A stretch of DNA of 64,000 nucleotides from Synechococcus sp. Nb3U1. GTDB taxonomy: Bacteria > Cyanobacteriota > Cyanobacteriia > Thermostichales > Thermostichaceae. Below the pieces are notes generated by a model. It saw nothing but the letters and a program-made list of their open reading frames with translations, had not been told where the DNA came from and ran no database searches. Made by a program: the position numbers and the translations under genes. Within the stretch, counting starts at the first letter, position 1. Each line of letters starts with the position of its first letter. Positions 40,873-49,521 of this stretch are shown here, piece by piece. The stretch is taken from the NCBI RefSeq assembly GCF_021533835.1, contig NZ_JAKFYQ010000001.1, forward strand, positions 1,088,079-1,152,078, read 5' to 3'.

Positions 40873-43476
40873 TCATATCCCGAGCACCTGCCATAAACTG
40901 ACAGTCAGTACCAAGGCCCCCAGATGGGAGAGCCACTGCCAGCCTTGCCGGGCTATTTTTTGGATCAACACCCAGGAGAGCACGAGGGCCACAATCAGCG
41001 TGGATCCCTGCAAAAAGTCGATCACCGCCGGATGGGCTGTCCAAGTCGGTAGGGTGGATCCCGTCTGGCCAAAGGTTGCCCAAGTTACCGGCAAAATCTG
41101 CCCGGCCTCCGTCAAGAAGAGGGGCCAATAAAAGGCCAAGGTTCCTCCCAGCACCAGGGGCAAATAGCCGTAGATCATCTCCGCAAACCCCCGCTGCCCT
41201 TTCCCTTTCCTCATCCCCTGCTGTAGCCAAGTCAATCCATAGGCCAAAACCGGGACAACGCTAGGGATCCCGAGCGCCAACAGAGCCGCTGCCAGATGAG
41301 GCCAAAACCCCTGCAAATCCCAGCTCAACCCCCACACCTGCTCAATCCAGGCCAGCACCTGCGGCAAACAATGGAGGTAGATCCCCCCCAGCAGCAGCAA
41401 TAGCAATGCCACCTCATGGGGGCGCGGGGTATGGGTGGTCCACAGTTCAATCCCCGGCGGGCGCAGGTTGAACTCCACCGAGCGGTGCGGGCAAGCTTTC
41501 AAACAGGTCATGCACAGCACACAGTCTTTGTTATCCTGCAGTTGCGCTGGATGGGAGTAGAGGGGGCAGCCCCCGGTTTCCAGGCCTTCCCCTTTTTGTG
41601 GCCCACCCTTGTAGCACTGGTAAGTGGTGCATTCCGCCGAACAGGTACCCTGCTGCGCCCGCAGTTCTGTTATTGAGAGTTTGGCGTAAAGGCCGTTCAT
41701 GCCTCCAATCGGGCAAAGATAGCGACACCAAAAGCGCCGCTCAAACAACAGCGAGCACACCACTGCCCCGCCCGTAATCAGCAACAGCAACCACGCCGAG
41801 AGATAGGCCGTATTGGGCAGATCCCAAATTTCTTCCCACAAAAAAATCAGGGCAAACCCGGCAAACAAGACCCATCCGCCCCATCGCTCCGCCGATTGTC
41901 GGGGCCATTTCCCCAGTTGCCGTGGCCACAGCCACAACGACAGCTTCTGCACCAATTCCCCGTAGATCATGAAGGGGCACACGGCACACCACACCCGCCC
42001 CAAAACCGGGAACACCAGCAGCACCAGCGGCCACCACCAAGCCCAAAATAAATTCAACCCAACGTTGTGAGCCCGATCCTGGGGGCCCCAAAACAGCAGA
42101 AACACCACCAGCGTATAAGTAGGCAGCACCAGGCCATAGTTGAGGCGATCCGTCCACCAAGGGCTGCGCAAAAACTTTCGCAGGCTCGGATAGGCATTGA
42201 GGAGGTTGAGGCGAAACTGTTTGCCGCGAGGTTGAGGGGCCCAAAACACCTCTTCGTTCAGCACCGGCGCCCCTGCCGCCTGTACCACTGCCCGTTCGAT
42301 TAAGTTACGCAGTTCCCGCGAGTTGCCAGGGTAGTCGTAGCTTTGCAGGCGGCGCAAGGCTTCTGGGGCCAGGCTTGGTTTCGGGATCCCACGGCGGCGG
42401 GTATAAAGGCTGAGGAAATAGTCGGCCTTGGCTTTGATATCGGCTTTGCGTACCCGTAGCGGCGGCACCTTGATGGCGGTCACCCAGGGTTCTAGGGCAG
42501 GGATCACCCGTTCCGACACCATGAGAATCCGACAGCGATAGGGGCGGGGATCCAAAGCCGGTTCGCTCTCCCCCCGTTGTACCGGTGTGTAGGATCCCGT
42601 CTCCAGTAGCTTCAGGATCTTAGGCATCAGCTCAGCGGGCAGCTCTTGGATGTTATTCAGAAGTAGAGTGCCCTCTCCCAGCCACTCCAGCAATCCTGGT
42701 TTGCCCCCGGCCCGTCCAAACAGATCAGCGCCACTAGACTGCAAAGCGCTGCAATCCAGCTTGATCATAGGTTGGCGACGATAAGGGGATCCGAAGTGGA
42801 TCAGGGCGGCAATATTGTCTTTTTCTAGGCCCGGTTCCCCAAAAATCAAAATCGGCTCGCGGCTGTGGGCGGCCTCCTTCACCTGCTGGCGCAACCGCAC
42901 CGCGTACCGGCTGGGGCCGACGATGCCCCGCTCTACCTTCGGCACCAAATAGGGCCGCAAAGCCACCTGACGTTCTTGTTCGTAGGTGAGGCGAGCCGTC
43001 ATCTGGGCCAGGGCTTCTGCCAATTCCTGGGCTTCCACTCGGTTAGACAGCCAGGTCGCCACCTGGGGATGCCCTGCTGCCCAGGCCCGCACCGCAGCAG
43101 CAGGGATCCAGCCCAAGCTCCCATTTGAGAGGGCGATCACACTCCGGGACAAGGGTTGCTCCGCCAGCACCTCTGCCAAACCGACAACGGATCCCGGTAA
43201 CAGGCTCACCCGCGACAAGGGATCCCGTTCTTCCCGTCGCGTCAGCGGGACGGAGTCCATGCGCCCCTGGATCAAAATCTGGATCCCGTCTGGCACCGTT
43301 CCGGCTTCTGCCAAAGCCTGCCCCTGCTGAAAGGGGTGCTCCTGCATCTGTTCCGCCAGCGGATACAAACTCTCTAGCGACAGCGCTTGAAATAGGGTGT
43401 GATTTTTGAGCCACTGGGCACGCTCTGCGGGGGTCATCTGCGGTGCCTCTGCTGTTGAACATCCCGTTAGCTGCAT
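40873..43476 (-). CDS. Fusion: cNMP-type sensor, degenerate sigma54-activator AAA+ domain, membrane [4Fe-4S] polyferredoxin
   Basis: The 867 residues form three parts. Residues ~25-150 look like a CRP-type cNMP-binding barrel. Residues ~180-415 are an NtrC/PspF-type AAA+ domain: GIVGPSRY, a Walker A-like GEPGLEKD (213-220, altered from GxxGxGK[ST]), Walker B GTLLLNNI (269-276, D and E replaced by N), VPPLRVRKADI and YDYPGNSRELRNLIERAV, but without the GAFTGA loop that contacts sigma54. Residues ~440-867 contain several membrane helices, CxxCP and CxxxCP pairs (C497/C500, C584/C588) and two [4Fe-4S] cysteine sets (C612, C616, C621, C637; C652, C655, C658, C662), like NapH/NosR/CcoG. Cyanobacteria are not known to have sigma54, so a redox-signalling role is inferred. 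A 22-bp repeat encodes DSVPLTR near residue 77. Confidence 0.8.
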   Translation of the reverse strand: MQLTGCSTAEAPQMTPAERAQWLKNHTLFQALSLESLYPLAEQMQEHPFQQGQALAEAGTVPDGIQILIQGRMDSVPLTRREERDPLSRVSLLPGSVVGLAEVLAEQPLSRSVIALSNGSLGWIPAAAVRAWAAGHPQVATWLSNRVEAQELAEALAQMTARLTYEQERQVALRPYLVPKVERGIVGPSRYAVRLRQQVKEAAHSREPILIFGEPGLEKDNIAALIHFGSPYRRQPMIKLDCSALQSSGADLFGRAGGKPGLLEWLGEGTLLLNNIQELPAELMPKILKLLETGSYTPVQRGESEPALDPRPYRCRILMVSERVIPALEPWVTAIKVPPLRVRKADIKAKADYFLSLYTRRRGIPKPSLAPEALRRLQSYDYPGNSRELRNLIERAVVQAAGAPVLNEEVFWAPQPRGKQFRLNLLNAYPSLRKFLRSPWWTDRLNYGLVLPTYTLVVFLLFWGPQDRAHNVGLNLFWAWWWPLVLLVFPVLGRVWCAVCPFMIYGELVQKLSLWLWPRQLGKWPRQSAERWGGWVLFAGFALIFLWEEIWDLPNTAYLSAWLLLLITGGAVVCSLLFERRFWCRYLCPIGGMNGLYAKLSITELRAQQGTCSAECTTYQCYKGGPQKGEGLETGGCPLYSHPAQLQDNKDCVLCMTCLKACPHRSVEFNLRPPGIELWTTHTPRPHEVALLLLLLGGIYLHCLPQVLAWIEQVWGLSWDLQGFWPHLAAALLALGIPSVVPVLAYGLTWLQQGMRKGKGQRGFAEMIYGYLPLVLGGTLAFYWPLFLTEAGQILPVTWATFGQTGSTLPTWTAHPAVIDFLQGSTLIVALVLSWVLIQKIARQGWQWLSHLGALVLTVSLWQVLGI
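43237..43258 (-). repeat. 22-bp dispersed repeat, copy 3 (inside a coding sequence, inverted)
   Basis: The reverse complement reads GGACTCCGTCCCGCTGACGC then GA, one mismatch from the spacer copy at 20379-20400. Here it encodes DSVPLTR in the cNMP-type domain, the same reading frame as DSVPLPR in copy 1. Confidence 0.7.
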
Positions 43477-43553
43477 TATCCCGCTCGTTTTGGGAAGGCT
43501 GCCGGGTTGTTGGGATCCTTTACCGAGGTCATTCTCAGTTATACCGGACTTGG

Positions 43554-45188
43554 CTAGGGCAGGTGAAACTGACGACTGATCCGCACCATCGGCCCCAGCC
43601 CCAGCCGCGTCGGGTTCAAAGCCTGCATTTCGAACAGCGCCAGGATGTGCCGCATCTGCAACTCAGGCCGCACCGAGGTCACCCCCATCGCCACCACCAG
43701 ACCGCAGTAGCCACCCGTATCCCGGCAGCGCCGTTCCCAGCGTTTGCGAGCCATGGAGTGAATCGGGTCATCCTCGGGAAATTCCCCAAACAGGTGCAGA
43801 TCCTGATTTCCCGTTTGCACAATTTCTAGGTCGTAGCGATCACCATCAAAGGGATCCACCCCTGTGTTGAAACAGATTCCCTGTGGCCCTCCTTCTCCCT
43901 GCAAGTTTTGGATCAGCTGTTTTGCCTTTGGACGGGAGGTGCGCACAATCACAACGGGCAGCCCTTCTCCGCCCTCCACCAACTTGCTTTCGGGGAGGGG
44001 ATGCAGTTGTCCCATCAGCCGGAGGGCTTCTACTGTTGTCCAGGGCAAAACTCCCAAACCCAACTGAGCTCCCTCCGGCACTAAGTCATCCCGCAATAGC
44101 GTGTGGGCGGTTGTCTCCGACTCCTCCTCCCCTAGCTCCAGCAGATCCGCTGCCAAATCGGGCAAGGCTCGCACCTGTACCGAGAGGGTACTTTCCTTCG
44201 TCTGATTTTTGGATTGAGGATTGGGAATGCGATATCGCCCTTGGCAGGCTTGAAAGTCTTGCTCCAATTTGTTGTGGTGTTGCTCGAGAAAGCGATGCAG
44301 CGCCTCCAGAGCCACCGTCAAAATCGCCGCCTCATCCTCCTGAACTGTAGAGCGCAAGCCCTCTAGAGGGTGGATGGTGCCGAAATTGGGCTCGATCTCA
44401 TCGGGATCCAACTCCGCCAAGTCCAGATCCGGCAGCTCATTCAGGTCGGGATGACGAGCTTGGAAGGTGAGGTAGAGACAATCTTGCTTGAGGAAGGCTT
44501 CTTCCATCTCTTCAGGCGTATCCGGCTGGCCCGCATCCTGGCGAAACTGCTTGAGGGAATGCAGAGAACGGTAAAATAGCACCCCATACTCCATGCCCAG
44601 CCGCCCCATCACCGAAACATATAGGGTGTCCAGATCCCAGTGGTTCAGCTCGATAGCCAGAGCCTGATGATCTTCTAAATAGTCCCAGGGGGCATCTTGC
44701 CAGAGGGTAAGGGCTTTTTGGGTGAGCAAATCGGCATACTCTGCCGGTAGAGGGGGTGGGATCCGCTCATGGGCATCCTCAAAGCTTTGGAGAATTTCAT
44801 CGATTAAGGGCAGCTCCGGCTGACATTCCACTTTGATATCCAGCTCGTGTAAAACTCCACGCAAGAAAAATTGCACCTCTCGATCCCGGACGATAATCTT
44901 TTGCGGACGGGCAGGCGAGGCGGAATGGGGACGCTCCATGGCCAGGATCAGGGTACGCACCATCGGCTCAATCCCCGAACCGAGGGGCACAACCTCCATC
45001 GCCCGCACCACCCCCTGAATGCCGTCCACCCAAAGGATGCACTCCCCTTCCGTGGCGCCAGGACTCATCTGGGATCCCATGCGGAGCCGTCCCGAGAGGC
45101 TGTGGCGATCCCCTTCCCACACCGATGGCACCTGAGGCAGCTTTTGTAGTCGACGAACTGTAGCGGCTGGGAGACCGGACATAGACAT
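43554..45188 (-). CDS. Conserved-looking protein of unknown function
   Basis: The 544-residue soluble protein is acidic and has no signal peptide or membrane helix. I do not recognise a family with confidence. Visible parts are an N-terminal segment (residues ~1-120) with VVRAMEVVPLGSGIEPMVRTLILAMERP, a helical middle, an acidic stretch LNELPDLDLAELDPDEIEPNF, and a C-terminal segment VVIVRTSRPKAKQLIQNLQ...CFNTGVDPFDGDRYDLEIVQTGNQDL...RRCRDTGGYCGLVVAMGVTSVRPELQMRHILAL that reads like a small alpha/beta domain. The ATG MSMSGLPAA is chosen over a start 17 codons upstream. It is 77 bp upstream of the cNMP/AAA+/Fe-S gene on the same strand and could be co-transcribed with it. Confidence 0.75.
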   Translation of the reverse strand: MSMSGLPAATVRRLQKLPQVPSVWEGDRHSLSGRLRMGSQMSPGATEGECILWVDGIQGVVRAMEVVPLGSGIEPMVRTLILAMERPHSASPARPQKIIVRDREVQFFLRGVLHELDIKVECQPELPLIDEILQSFEDAHERIPPPLPAEYADLLTQKALTLWQDAPWDYLEDHQALAIELNHWDLDTLYVSVMGRLGMEYGVLFYRSLHSLKQFRQDAGQPDTPEEMEEAFLKQDCLYLTFQARHPDLNELPDLDLAELDPDEIEPNFGTIHPLEGLRSTVQEDEAAILTVALEALHRFLEQHHNKLEQDFQACQGRYRIPNPQSKNQTKESTLSVQVRALPDLAADLLELGEEESETTAHTLLRDDLVPEGAQLGLGVLPWTTVEALRLMGQLHPLPESKLVEGGEGLPVVIVRTSRPKAKQLIQNLQGEGGPQGICFNTGVDPFDGDRYDLEIVQTGNQDLHLFGEFPEDDPIHSMARKRWERRCRDTGGYCGLVVAMGVTSVRPELQMRHILALFEMQALNPTRLGLGPMVRISRQFHLP

Positions 45189-45393
45189 CCAAACATCCAA
45201 GAAAAAGCAGCAGAAGCACCCAACAGACCGGGCGAACACACCAAAATCATAAGGAGGAATGACCCACCCACTTTGGGAGCAAGATGACAGGATCCCGCCG
45301 CAGTTGATCTAACCACTAGTGTAGGAGCTGAGACCTCCTTCGGGGATAGAAGAACATTTGGCCAAAGTCCCTAGGAAAAAGTGATCCCAGCCC

Positions 45394-45418
45394 CAGGTTT
45401 GGATCCCTGGCAAACCTG
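45394..45418 (-). terminator. Possible terminator of tRNA-Thr
   Basis: CAGGTTTG and CAAACCTG form a perfect 8-bp stem across a 9-nt loop containing GGATCC. On the minus strand a run of five T follows only about 15 nt later, so this is a weak candidate. Confidence 0.35.
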
Positions 45419-45448
45419 TGCAACTTGTGCAACTGTTGTGAACCTCAA

Positions 45449-45521
45449 AGCTGATGGTCAGACTCGAACTGACGACCGCTCGATTACAAGTCGAGTGCTC
45501 TACCAACTGAGCTACACCAGC
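45449..45521 (-). tRNA. tRNA-Thr (anticodon UGU)
   Basis: The 73-nt minus-strand sequence folds with acceptor GCTGGTG/CATCAGC, D-arm GCTCAGTTGGTAGAGC, anticodon stem CTCGA/TCGAG around loop CTTGTAA (anticodon TGT), and T-arm GTCAG-TTCGAGT-CTGAC. Discriminator T; CCA not encoded. Confidence 0.94.
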
Positions 45522-45705
45522 AATTTAGGCTTGTCGATTTTAGCATTCTCCTTCCTTCTCTGTAGACTGTAGCTCCCCGCACCAAAGCAGCCTTAGATTC
45601 TCGCCTGTGGTGCTCTGCGCTGATCTCCTGAAAAGGTCAGCCCGAGCTCATTTCAAGAGGTTGCCATTCATCCCTGCTGGTTAGTCAATACCCGGTTCTG
45701 AGCTA

Positions 45706-46062
45706 TCAGGCCTGAGTGCCCTGTAAAAACACGCGATGCACCAAACCACTGACAATGGAAAGCACAATCGCCCCAACAAAGGCCCAGCCGAAGTTATCGA
45801 TGTTGAAGGCATCTCCAGCTAGAACATCGGCAAGGGCCAGACAAATGCCATTCAGGATCAGCCAGAACAAGCCCAGGGTGAGGATCGTAATCGGCAGGGT
45901 GATCAACTGCAAAAACGGCTTCACCAGGCCATTCACCAACCCGATCACCAGAGCCGCCAACAAAGCGCCCCCAAACCCAGAGACATGGATCCCTGGCAAA
46001 AGCCAAGCCAGAATCATCACGCTCAGGGCAGACATCAGCCAGGTAGCCAACAGGGTTGCCAT
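45706..46062 (-). CDS. Small four-helix membrane protein, PF04020/phage-holin-like family
   Basis: The 118-residue product consists almost wholly of four hydrophobic helices: LATWLMSALSVMILAWLLPG, GALLAALVIGLVNGLVKPF, ITLPITILTLGLFWLILNGICLAL and WAFVGAIVLSIVSGLVHRVF. The motifs VNGLVKPFLQLITLPITILTLGLF and LPGIHVSGF are typical of the widespread PF04020 family often called phage holin-like. No phage genes surround it; it is a chromosomal membrane protein of unknown role. It is followed upstream (towards higher coordinates on the minus strand) by bolA and grxD. Confidence 0.85.
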   Translation of the reverse strand: MATLLATWLMSALSVMILAWLLPGIHVSGFGGALLAALVIGLVNGLVKPFLQLITLPITILTLGLFWLILNGICLALADVLAGDAFNIDNFGWAFVGAIVLSIVSGLVHRVFLQGTQA

Positions 46063-46107
46063 GTTTCCTCCTCTGCTAGGGTGCTTAGTCTGTGGTTGTT
46101 TCCAGCT

Positions 46108-46425
46108 CTATATTTCCAGTTCTATGCTAGCTGAGCCAGGTGTGGATCCCGTCCACTGCTCAGGGCTATAGGTTTGCAGGGCTAGAGCGTGGATGTTGAT
46201 GCCCATCTGCTCCGCCAGGGCCCCATAGACCAAGCGGTGCTGCTGCAAAGTTGTTTTGCCCGCAAACAAAGGCGACACAATCTGTACCCGATAGTGCCCT
46301 CCGGCCCCTAAGGGATCCCGTCGCCCCCCATGGCCGGCATGGCGATGGGATTCATCCTCCACCTGCACATGAAGCGCTTGCAGTCGATCTACCAGGCATA
46401 GCCGCAGTTGTTCAGGAGTGATCAT
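46108..46425 (-). CDS. bolA: BolA-family protein
   Basis: BolA proteins pair with CGFS glutaredoxins to bind a [2Fe-2S] cluster and report iron or redox state. The 105-residue product shows the family core VQVEDESHRHAGHGG, GGHYRVQIVSPLFAGKTTLQQHRLVYGAL and INIHALALQTYSPEQW. The ATG (MITPEQLRL) is the conventional start; a TTG 13 codons upstream is less likely. It lies 44 bp downstream of a CGFS glutaredoxin gene on the same strand, the expected partner, so the pair is almost certainly an operon. Confidence 0.92.
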   Translation of the reverse strand: MITPEQLRLCLVDRLQALHVQVEDESHRHAGHGGRRDPLGAGGHYRVQIVSPLFAGKTTLQQHRLVYGALAEQMGINIHALALQTYSPEQWTGSTPGSASIELEI

Positions 46426-46469
46426 GCCCGCAGACTTCGAGGAGGGATCCTCTTCAAACGACAAACTAC

Positions 46470-46811
46470 CTAGGACTGAACGGCTGTCCCAGCAAAAGCC
46501 GCTTCTAGCAGGGGGCGCAACTCATTGCGGGAGTGCATTTCTTGAACAATGTCGCAACCGCCCACAAACTCCCCATCGATGTACACCTGCGGGATGGTCG
46601 GCCAATTGGAAAATTCCTTGATGCCCTGGCGAATCTCGGGATCCTCGAGCACATTCACAGCCGCGTAGGGGAAGCCCAAACTATCGAAAACCCGCACCGT
46701 TGCATAAGAGAACCCACACTGGGGCATCTCTGGGGTGCCCTTCATGTAGATCAACACTTTGTTGGCGCGGATCTGGTCGCGGATTTTCTCTTCCAAAAGG
46801 GGATCCAGCAT
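46470..46811 (-). CDS. grxD: Monothiol glutaredoxin (CGFS type)
   Basis: Small Fe-S carrier and iron-sensing partner of BolA. The 113-residue product has the MKGTPEMPQCGFS active site typical of Grx4/GrxD, FSNWPTIPQVYIDGEFVGGCDIV (cis-Pro and GG glutathione site) and a C-terminal helix. The start ATG (MLDPLLEEK) is chosen over one three codons upstream. First gene of the grxD-bolA pair; divergent from cysE. Confidence 0.95.
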   Translation of the reverse strand: MLDPLLEEKIRDQIRANKVLIYMKGTPEMPQCGFSYATVRVFDSLGFPYAAVNVLEDPEIRQGIKEFSNWPTIPQVYIDGEFVGGCDIVQEMHSRNELRPLLEAAFAGTAVQS

Positions 46812-46950
46812 GGTGATCAAACCGGTTCAGCAACAGCAGGGGACAGGCAAGTCAAGCTCCTATCCTAATCTCATTCTCATCCACTTCTGACGAACGTCAA
46901 CCGGTAAAACTCGGTTCCGTCCTTTCCCACACCCCTGCCTCCACCAAAAA

Positions 46951-47790
46951 ATGTTAGAAGGAGAAGCAGTGGAGATATCTGACCAGAGGCCATTCATGCT
47001 AATGGAAGCCGAGCACTCGGTGGTCGAAGATCCCAGCCCAACTGCGTCCCCCGATGAGGGTACGCTTTCGTCTCCATCCCCCAAGCCGGGGTTCTGGCAA
47101 ATGGTGAGGGAGGATATCAACTGCGTTTTCGAGCGGGATCCGGCGGCACGCAATCGCTGGGAAGTGATCTGCACCTATCCGGGGATCCACGCGCTATTTT
47201 TGCATCGGATTGCCCATTGTTTGTGGAAACGGCGCTGGTTTTTCTTAGCCCGGTTGCTCAGCTTTTTTGCCCGTTCCTTCACCTTGATCGAGATCCATCC
47301 GGCAGCTCAGATCGGGCGGCGCTTTTTTATTGACCATGGCTGTGGAGTGGTGATCGGCGAGACGGCGGAAATTGGCGATGATGTCACCCTCTACCATGGG
47401 GTTACTTTGGGGGGTACCTCTTGGGATAAAGGGAAACGCCACCCCACCCTAGAAAATGGCGTGATTGTGGGTACAGGGGCAAAGATCCTAGGGCCTGTTC
47501 GCATTGGCCAGGGATCCCGGATTGGGGCGAATGCAGTGGTAATTCAGGATGTAGCTGCCGAGATGACAGTGGTAGGGATCCCAGGGCGGGCGGTGATTCC
47601 GCCTCACCAACGACGTATTCCTGCCCATGGCATCGACCTCGATCACCATCTCATGCCTGACCCAGTGGGACGAGCCATCGAGCGTCTGCTGCACCGCATT
47701 CAAGATCTAGAAGCCCAAGTGGCCCACCTGAACCAAGAGCGGGAACAGGCTCGGCAAGAGCAAGTCAAGGGTGGCTCAGAGTATCCTTAG
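46951..47790 (+). CDS. cysE: Serine O-acetyltransferase
   Basis: Acetyl-CoA-dependent first step of cysteine synthesis from serine. The 279-residue product has an N-terminal helical region ([38 protein letters not shown]) and a left-handed beta-helix of hexapeptide repeats: [69 protein letters not shown] and [13 protein letters not shown]. Catalytic His in [10 protein letters not shown] is present. The start is uncertain: this TTG/ATG-region start versus an ATG 15 codons later (MLMEAEHS); the early segment is poorly conserved. A C-terminal coiled, charged tail is unusual but harmless. Confidence 0.94.
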   Translation: MLEGEAVEISDQRPFMLMEAEHSVVEDPSPTASPDEGTLSSPSPKPGFWQMVREDINCVFERDPAARNRWEVICTYPGIHALFLHRIAHCLWKRRWFFLARLLSFFARSFTLIEIHPAAQIGRRFFIDHGCGVVIGETAEIGDDVTLYHGVTLGGTSWDKGKRHPTLENGVIVGTGAKILGPVRIGQGSRIGANAVVIQDVAAEMTVVGIPGRAVIPPHQRRIPAHGIDLDHHLMPDPVGRAIERLLHRIQDLEAQVAHLNQEREQARQEQVKGGSEYP

Positions 47791-47878
47791 GCAAATCCCA
47801 AGGTATGCTGTGGGGGCGTTGGATACTGGCCTATTTCGGTATCTTTTGTAACTATGCTCTATTTTGGGTACCAAAAGG

Positions 47879-49495
47879 ATGCCTTCTCAGGACTTCTCGT
47901 CGTTGGCCTTACTGAGTGTGTCTGACAAAACCGGGCTGATCCCCTTTGCTCAAGCCTTAGTCCAGGAGCATGGGTTCCAGCTGCTCAGCAGTGGCGGTAC
48001 CGCCAAAGCCCTCTCGGAAGCAGGGATCCCTGTTACTCCCGTCTCCACCCATACCGGTGCACCCGAGATCTTGGGTGGGCGGGTCAAAACCCTCCATCCC
48101 CGTATTCACGGCGGCATTTTGGCCCGCTTGGAGCGTAGTGATGACCAAGAAGATTTAGATTCGTTGGGGATCCCGCCCATTACGCTGGTGGTAGTGAATT
48201 TTTATCCGTTTGAAGAAACCGTGGCCCAAGCGAGCGTTTCGCTGGCGGAAGCCACTGAGCAAATTGACATTGGTGGCCCGACGTTGGTACGAGCAGCCGC
48301 CAAAAATTATGCTCACGTCACAGTGCTGACGGATCCGGCCCAATACCCGCAGTATTTACAGCTATTGTCTAGTGCTCGTGGCGAACCCGAACGGTTGGCG
48401 TTTCGCTTCGAGTGTGCCCGGTGTGCCTTCAAGCAGGTGCTGGCCTATGATCGCGCCATTGCCAACTATCTGGCCCGTCCAGAATTGATCCAACAACTGC
48501 AACCTCAATCGGATCCCCCCACTGAGGGTACTTTTCAACTGCAAGGGATCCCTCGGCAAACCCTGCGTTACGGCGAAAATCCTCACCAAGCCGCCACTTG
48601 GTATGTTGTGGATGCCGCTGCTCCTGGCTGGCACAAAGCCAAACAACTGCAGGGTAAGGAACTGAGCTACAACAACCTGCTAGATTTGGAAGCCGCCCGC
48701 GCCATCATCGCCGAATTTGGCCCAGGCCAAGGTGATCCAGAACTTGGGGCACAAGCTGTGGCCGCGGTGGTCAAACACAACAACCCCTGTGGCGTCGCCC
48801 TGCGGCCCTCCTTGGCGGCGGCCTTTAGCGCTGCTTTTGCTGCCGACTCGGTCTCTGCCTTCGGGGGCATCGTCGCCCTCAATCAAACCCTGGATCGCGA
48901 GACCGCCCACCTGCTGGTGGAACCTTTCTTAGAATGTGTGGTGGCCCCCGACTGCACCCTGGAAGCAGCCGAGCTGCTCTCTGTCAAAAAGAATTTGCGG
49001 GTTTTGCTCCTACCCGATTGGCAGGTGGAACCTGCCCAGACGATCCGCACCTTGGCTGGGGGTTTTTTGGTACAAGATGCTGACCTACCCCAGGGATCCG
49101 GCACTCAACAGTCTTGGCGAGTGGTGACAGAACGGCAACCCACCCGAGAGGAATGGGCCGAGTTGGAGTTCGCCTGGAAAGTTTGCAAACATGTCAAATC
49201 CAATGCTATCGTCATCGCCAAGCAAGGGCAAACGGTGGGCATTGGGGCTGGGCAGATGAACCGAGTCGGAGCCGTAGAAATTGCCCTTAAACAAGCGGGA
49301 TCCGAAGCCTCTGGAGCCGTGCTGGCCAGCGATGGATTCTTCCCCTTTGCCGATAGTGTCGAGGTGGCCGCCCAATCCGGGATCCGCGCCATTATTCAAC
49401 CGGGGGGAAGCATTCGGGATCCCGACTCGATTGCGGCCGCCAATGCTGCAGATATTGTCATGATTTGCACCGGTATTCGCCACTTTTTGCACTGA
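47879..49495 (+). CDS. purH: Bifunctional AICAR transformylase/IMP cyclohydrolase
   Basis: Last two steps of de novo purine synthesis. The 538-residue product has the N-terminal IMP cyclohydrolase domain (ALLSVSDKTGLIPFAQAL, LSSGGTAKALSEAGIPVTPVS, LGGRVKTLHPRIHGGIL) and the C-terminal formyltransferase domain with LRYGENPHQAATWY, GKELSYNNLLDLEAA, VVKHNNPCGVAL (catalytic KH), WKVCKHVKSNAIVIAKQGQTVGIGAGQMNRV and the IIQPGGSIRD loop. ATG is preferred over TTG five codons upstream. It is followed by the convergent pentapeptide-repeat gene. Confidence 0.97.
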   Translation: MPSQDFSSLALLSVSDKTGLIPFAQALVQEHGFQLLSSGGTAKALSEAGIPVTPVSTHTGAPEILGGRVKTLHPRIHGGILARLERSDDQEDLDSLGIPPITLVVVNFYPFEETVAQASVSLAEATEQIDIGGPTLVRAAAKNYAHVTVLTDPAQYPQYLQLLSSARGEPERLAFRFECARCAFKQVLAYDRAIANYLARPELIQQLQPQSDPPTEGTFQLQGIPRQTLRYGENPHQAATWYVVDAAAPGWHKAKQLQGKELSYNNLLDLEAARAIIAEFGPGQGDPELGAQAVAAVVKHNNPCGVALRPSLAAAFSAAFAADSVSAFGGIVALNQTLDRETAHLLVEPFLECVVAPDCTLEAAELLSVKKNLRVLLLPDWQVEPAQTIRTLAGGFLVQDADLPQGSGTQQSWRVVTERQPTREEWAELEFAWKVCKHVKSNAIVIAKQGQTVGIGAGQMNRVGAVEIALKQAGSEASGAVLASDGFFPFADSVEVAAQSGIRAIIQPGGSIRDPDSIAAANAADIVMICTGIRHFLH

Positions 49496-49521
49496 GGTTT
49501 TGGGTAAGGGGGCGCTGGCTT

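Noticed and set aside
45706-46062. Phage lysis gene, suggested by the 'holin-like' family name
   Set aside because: PF04020-type proteins are widespread chromosomal membrane proteins; there is no endolysin or other phage gene nearby.
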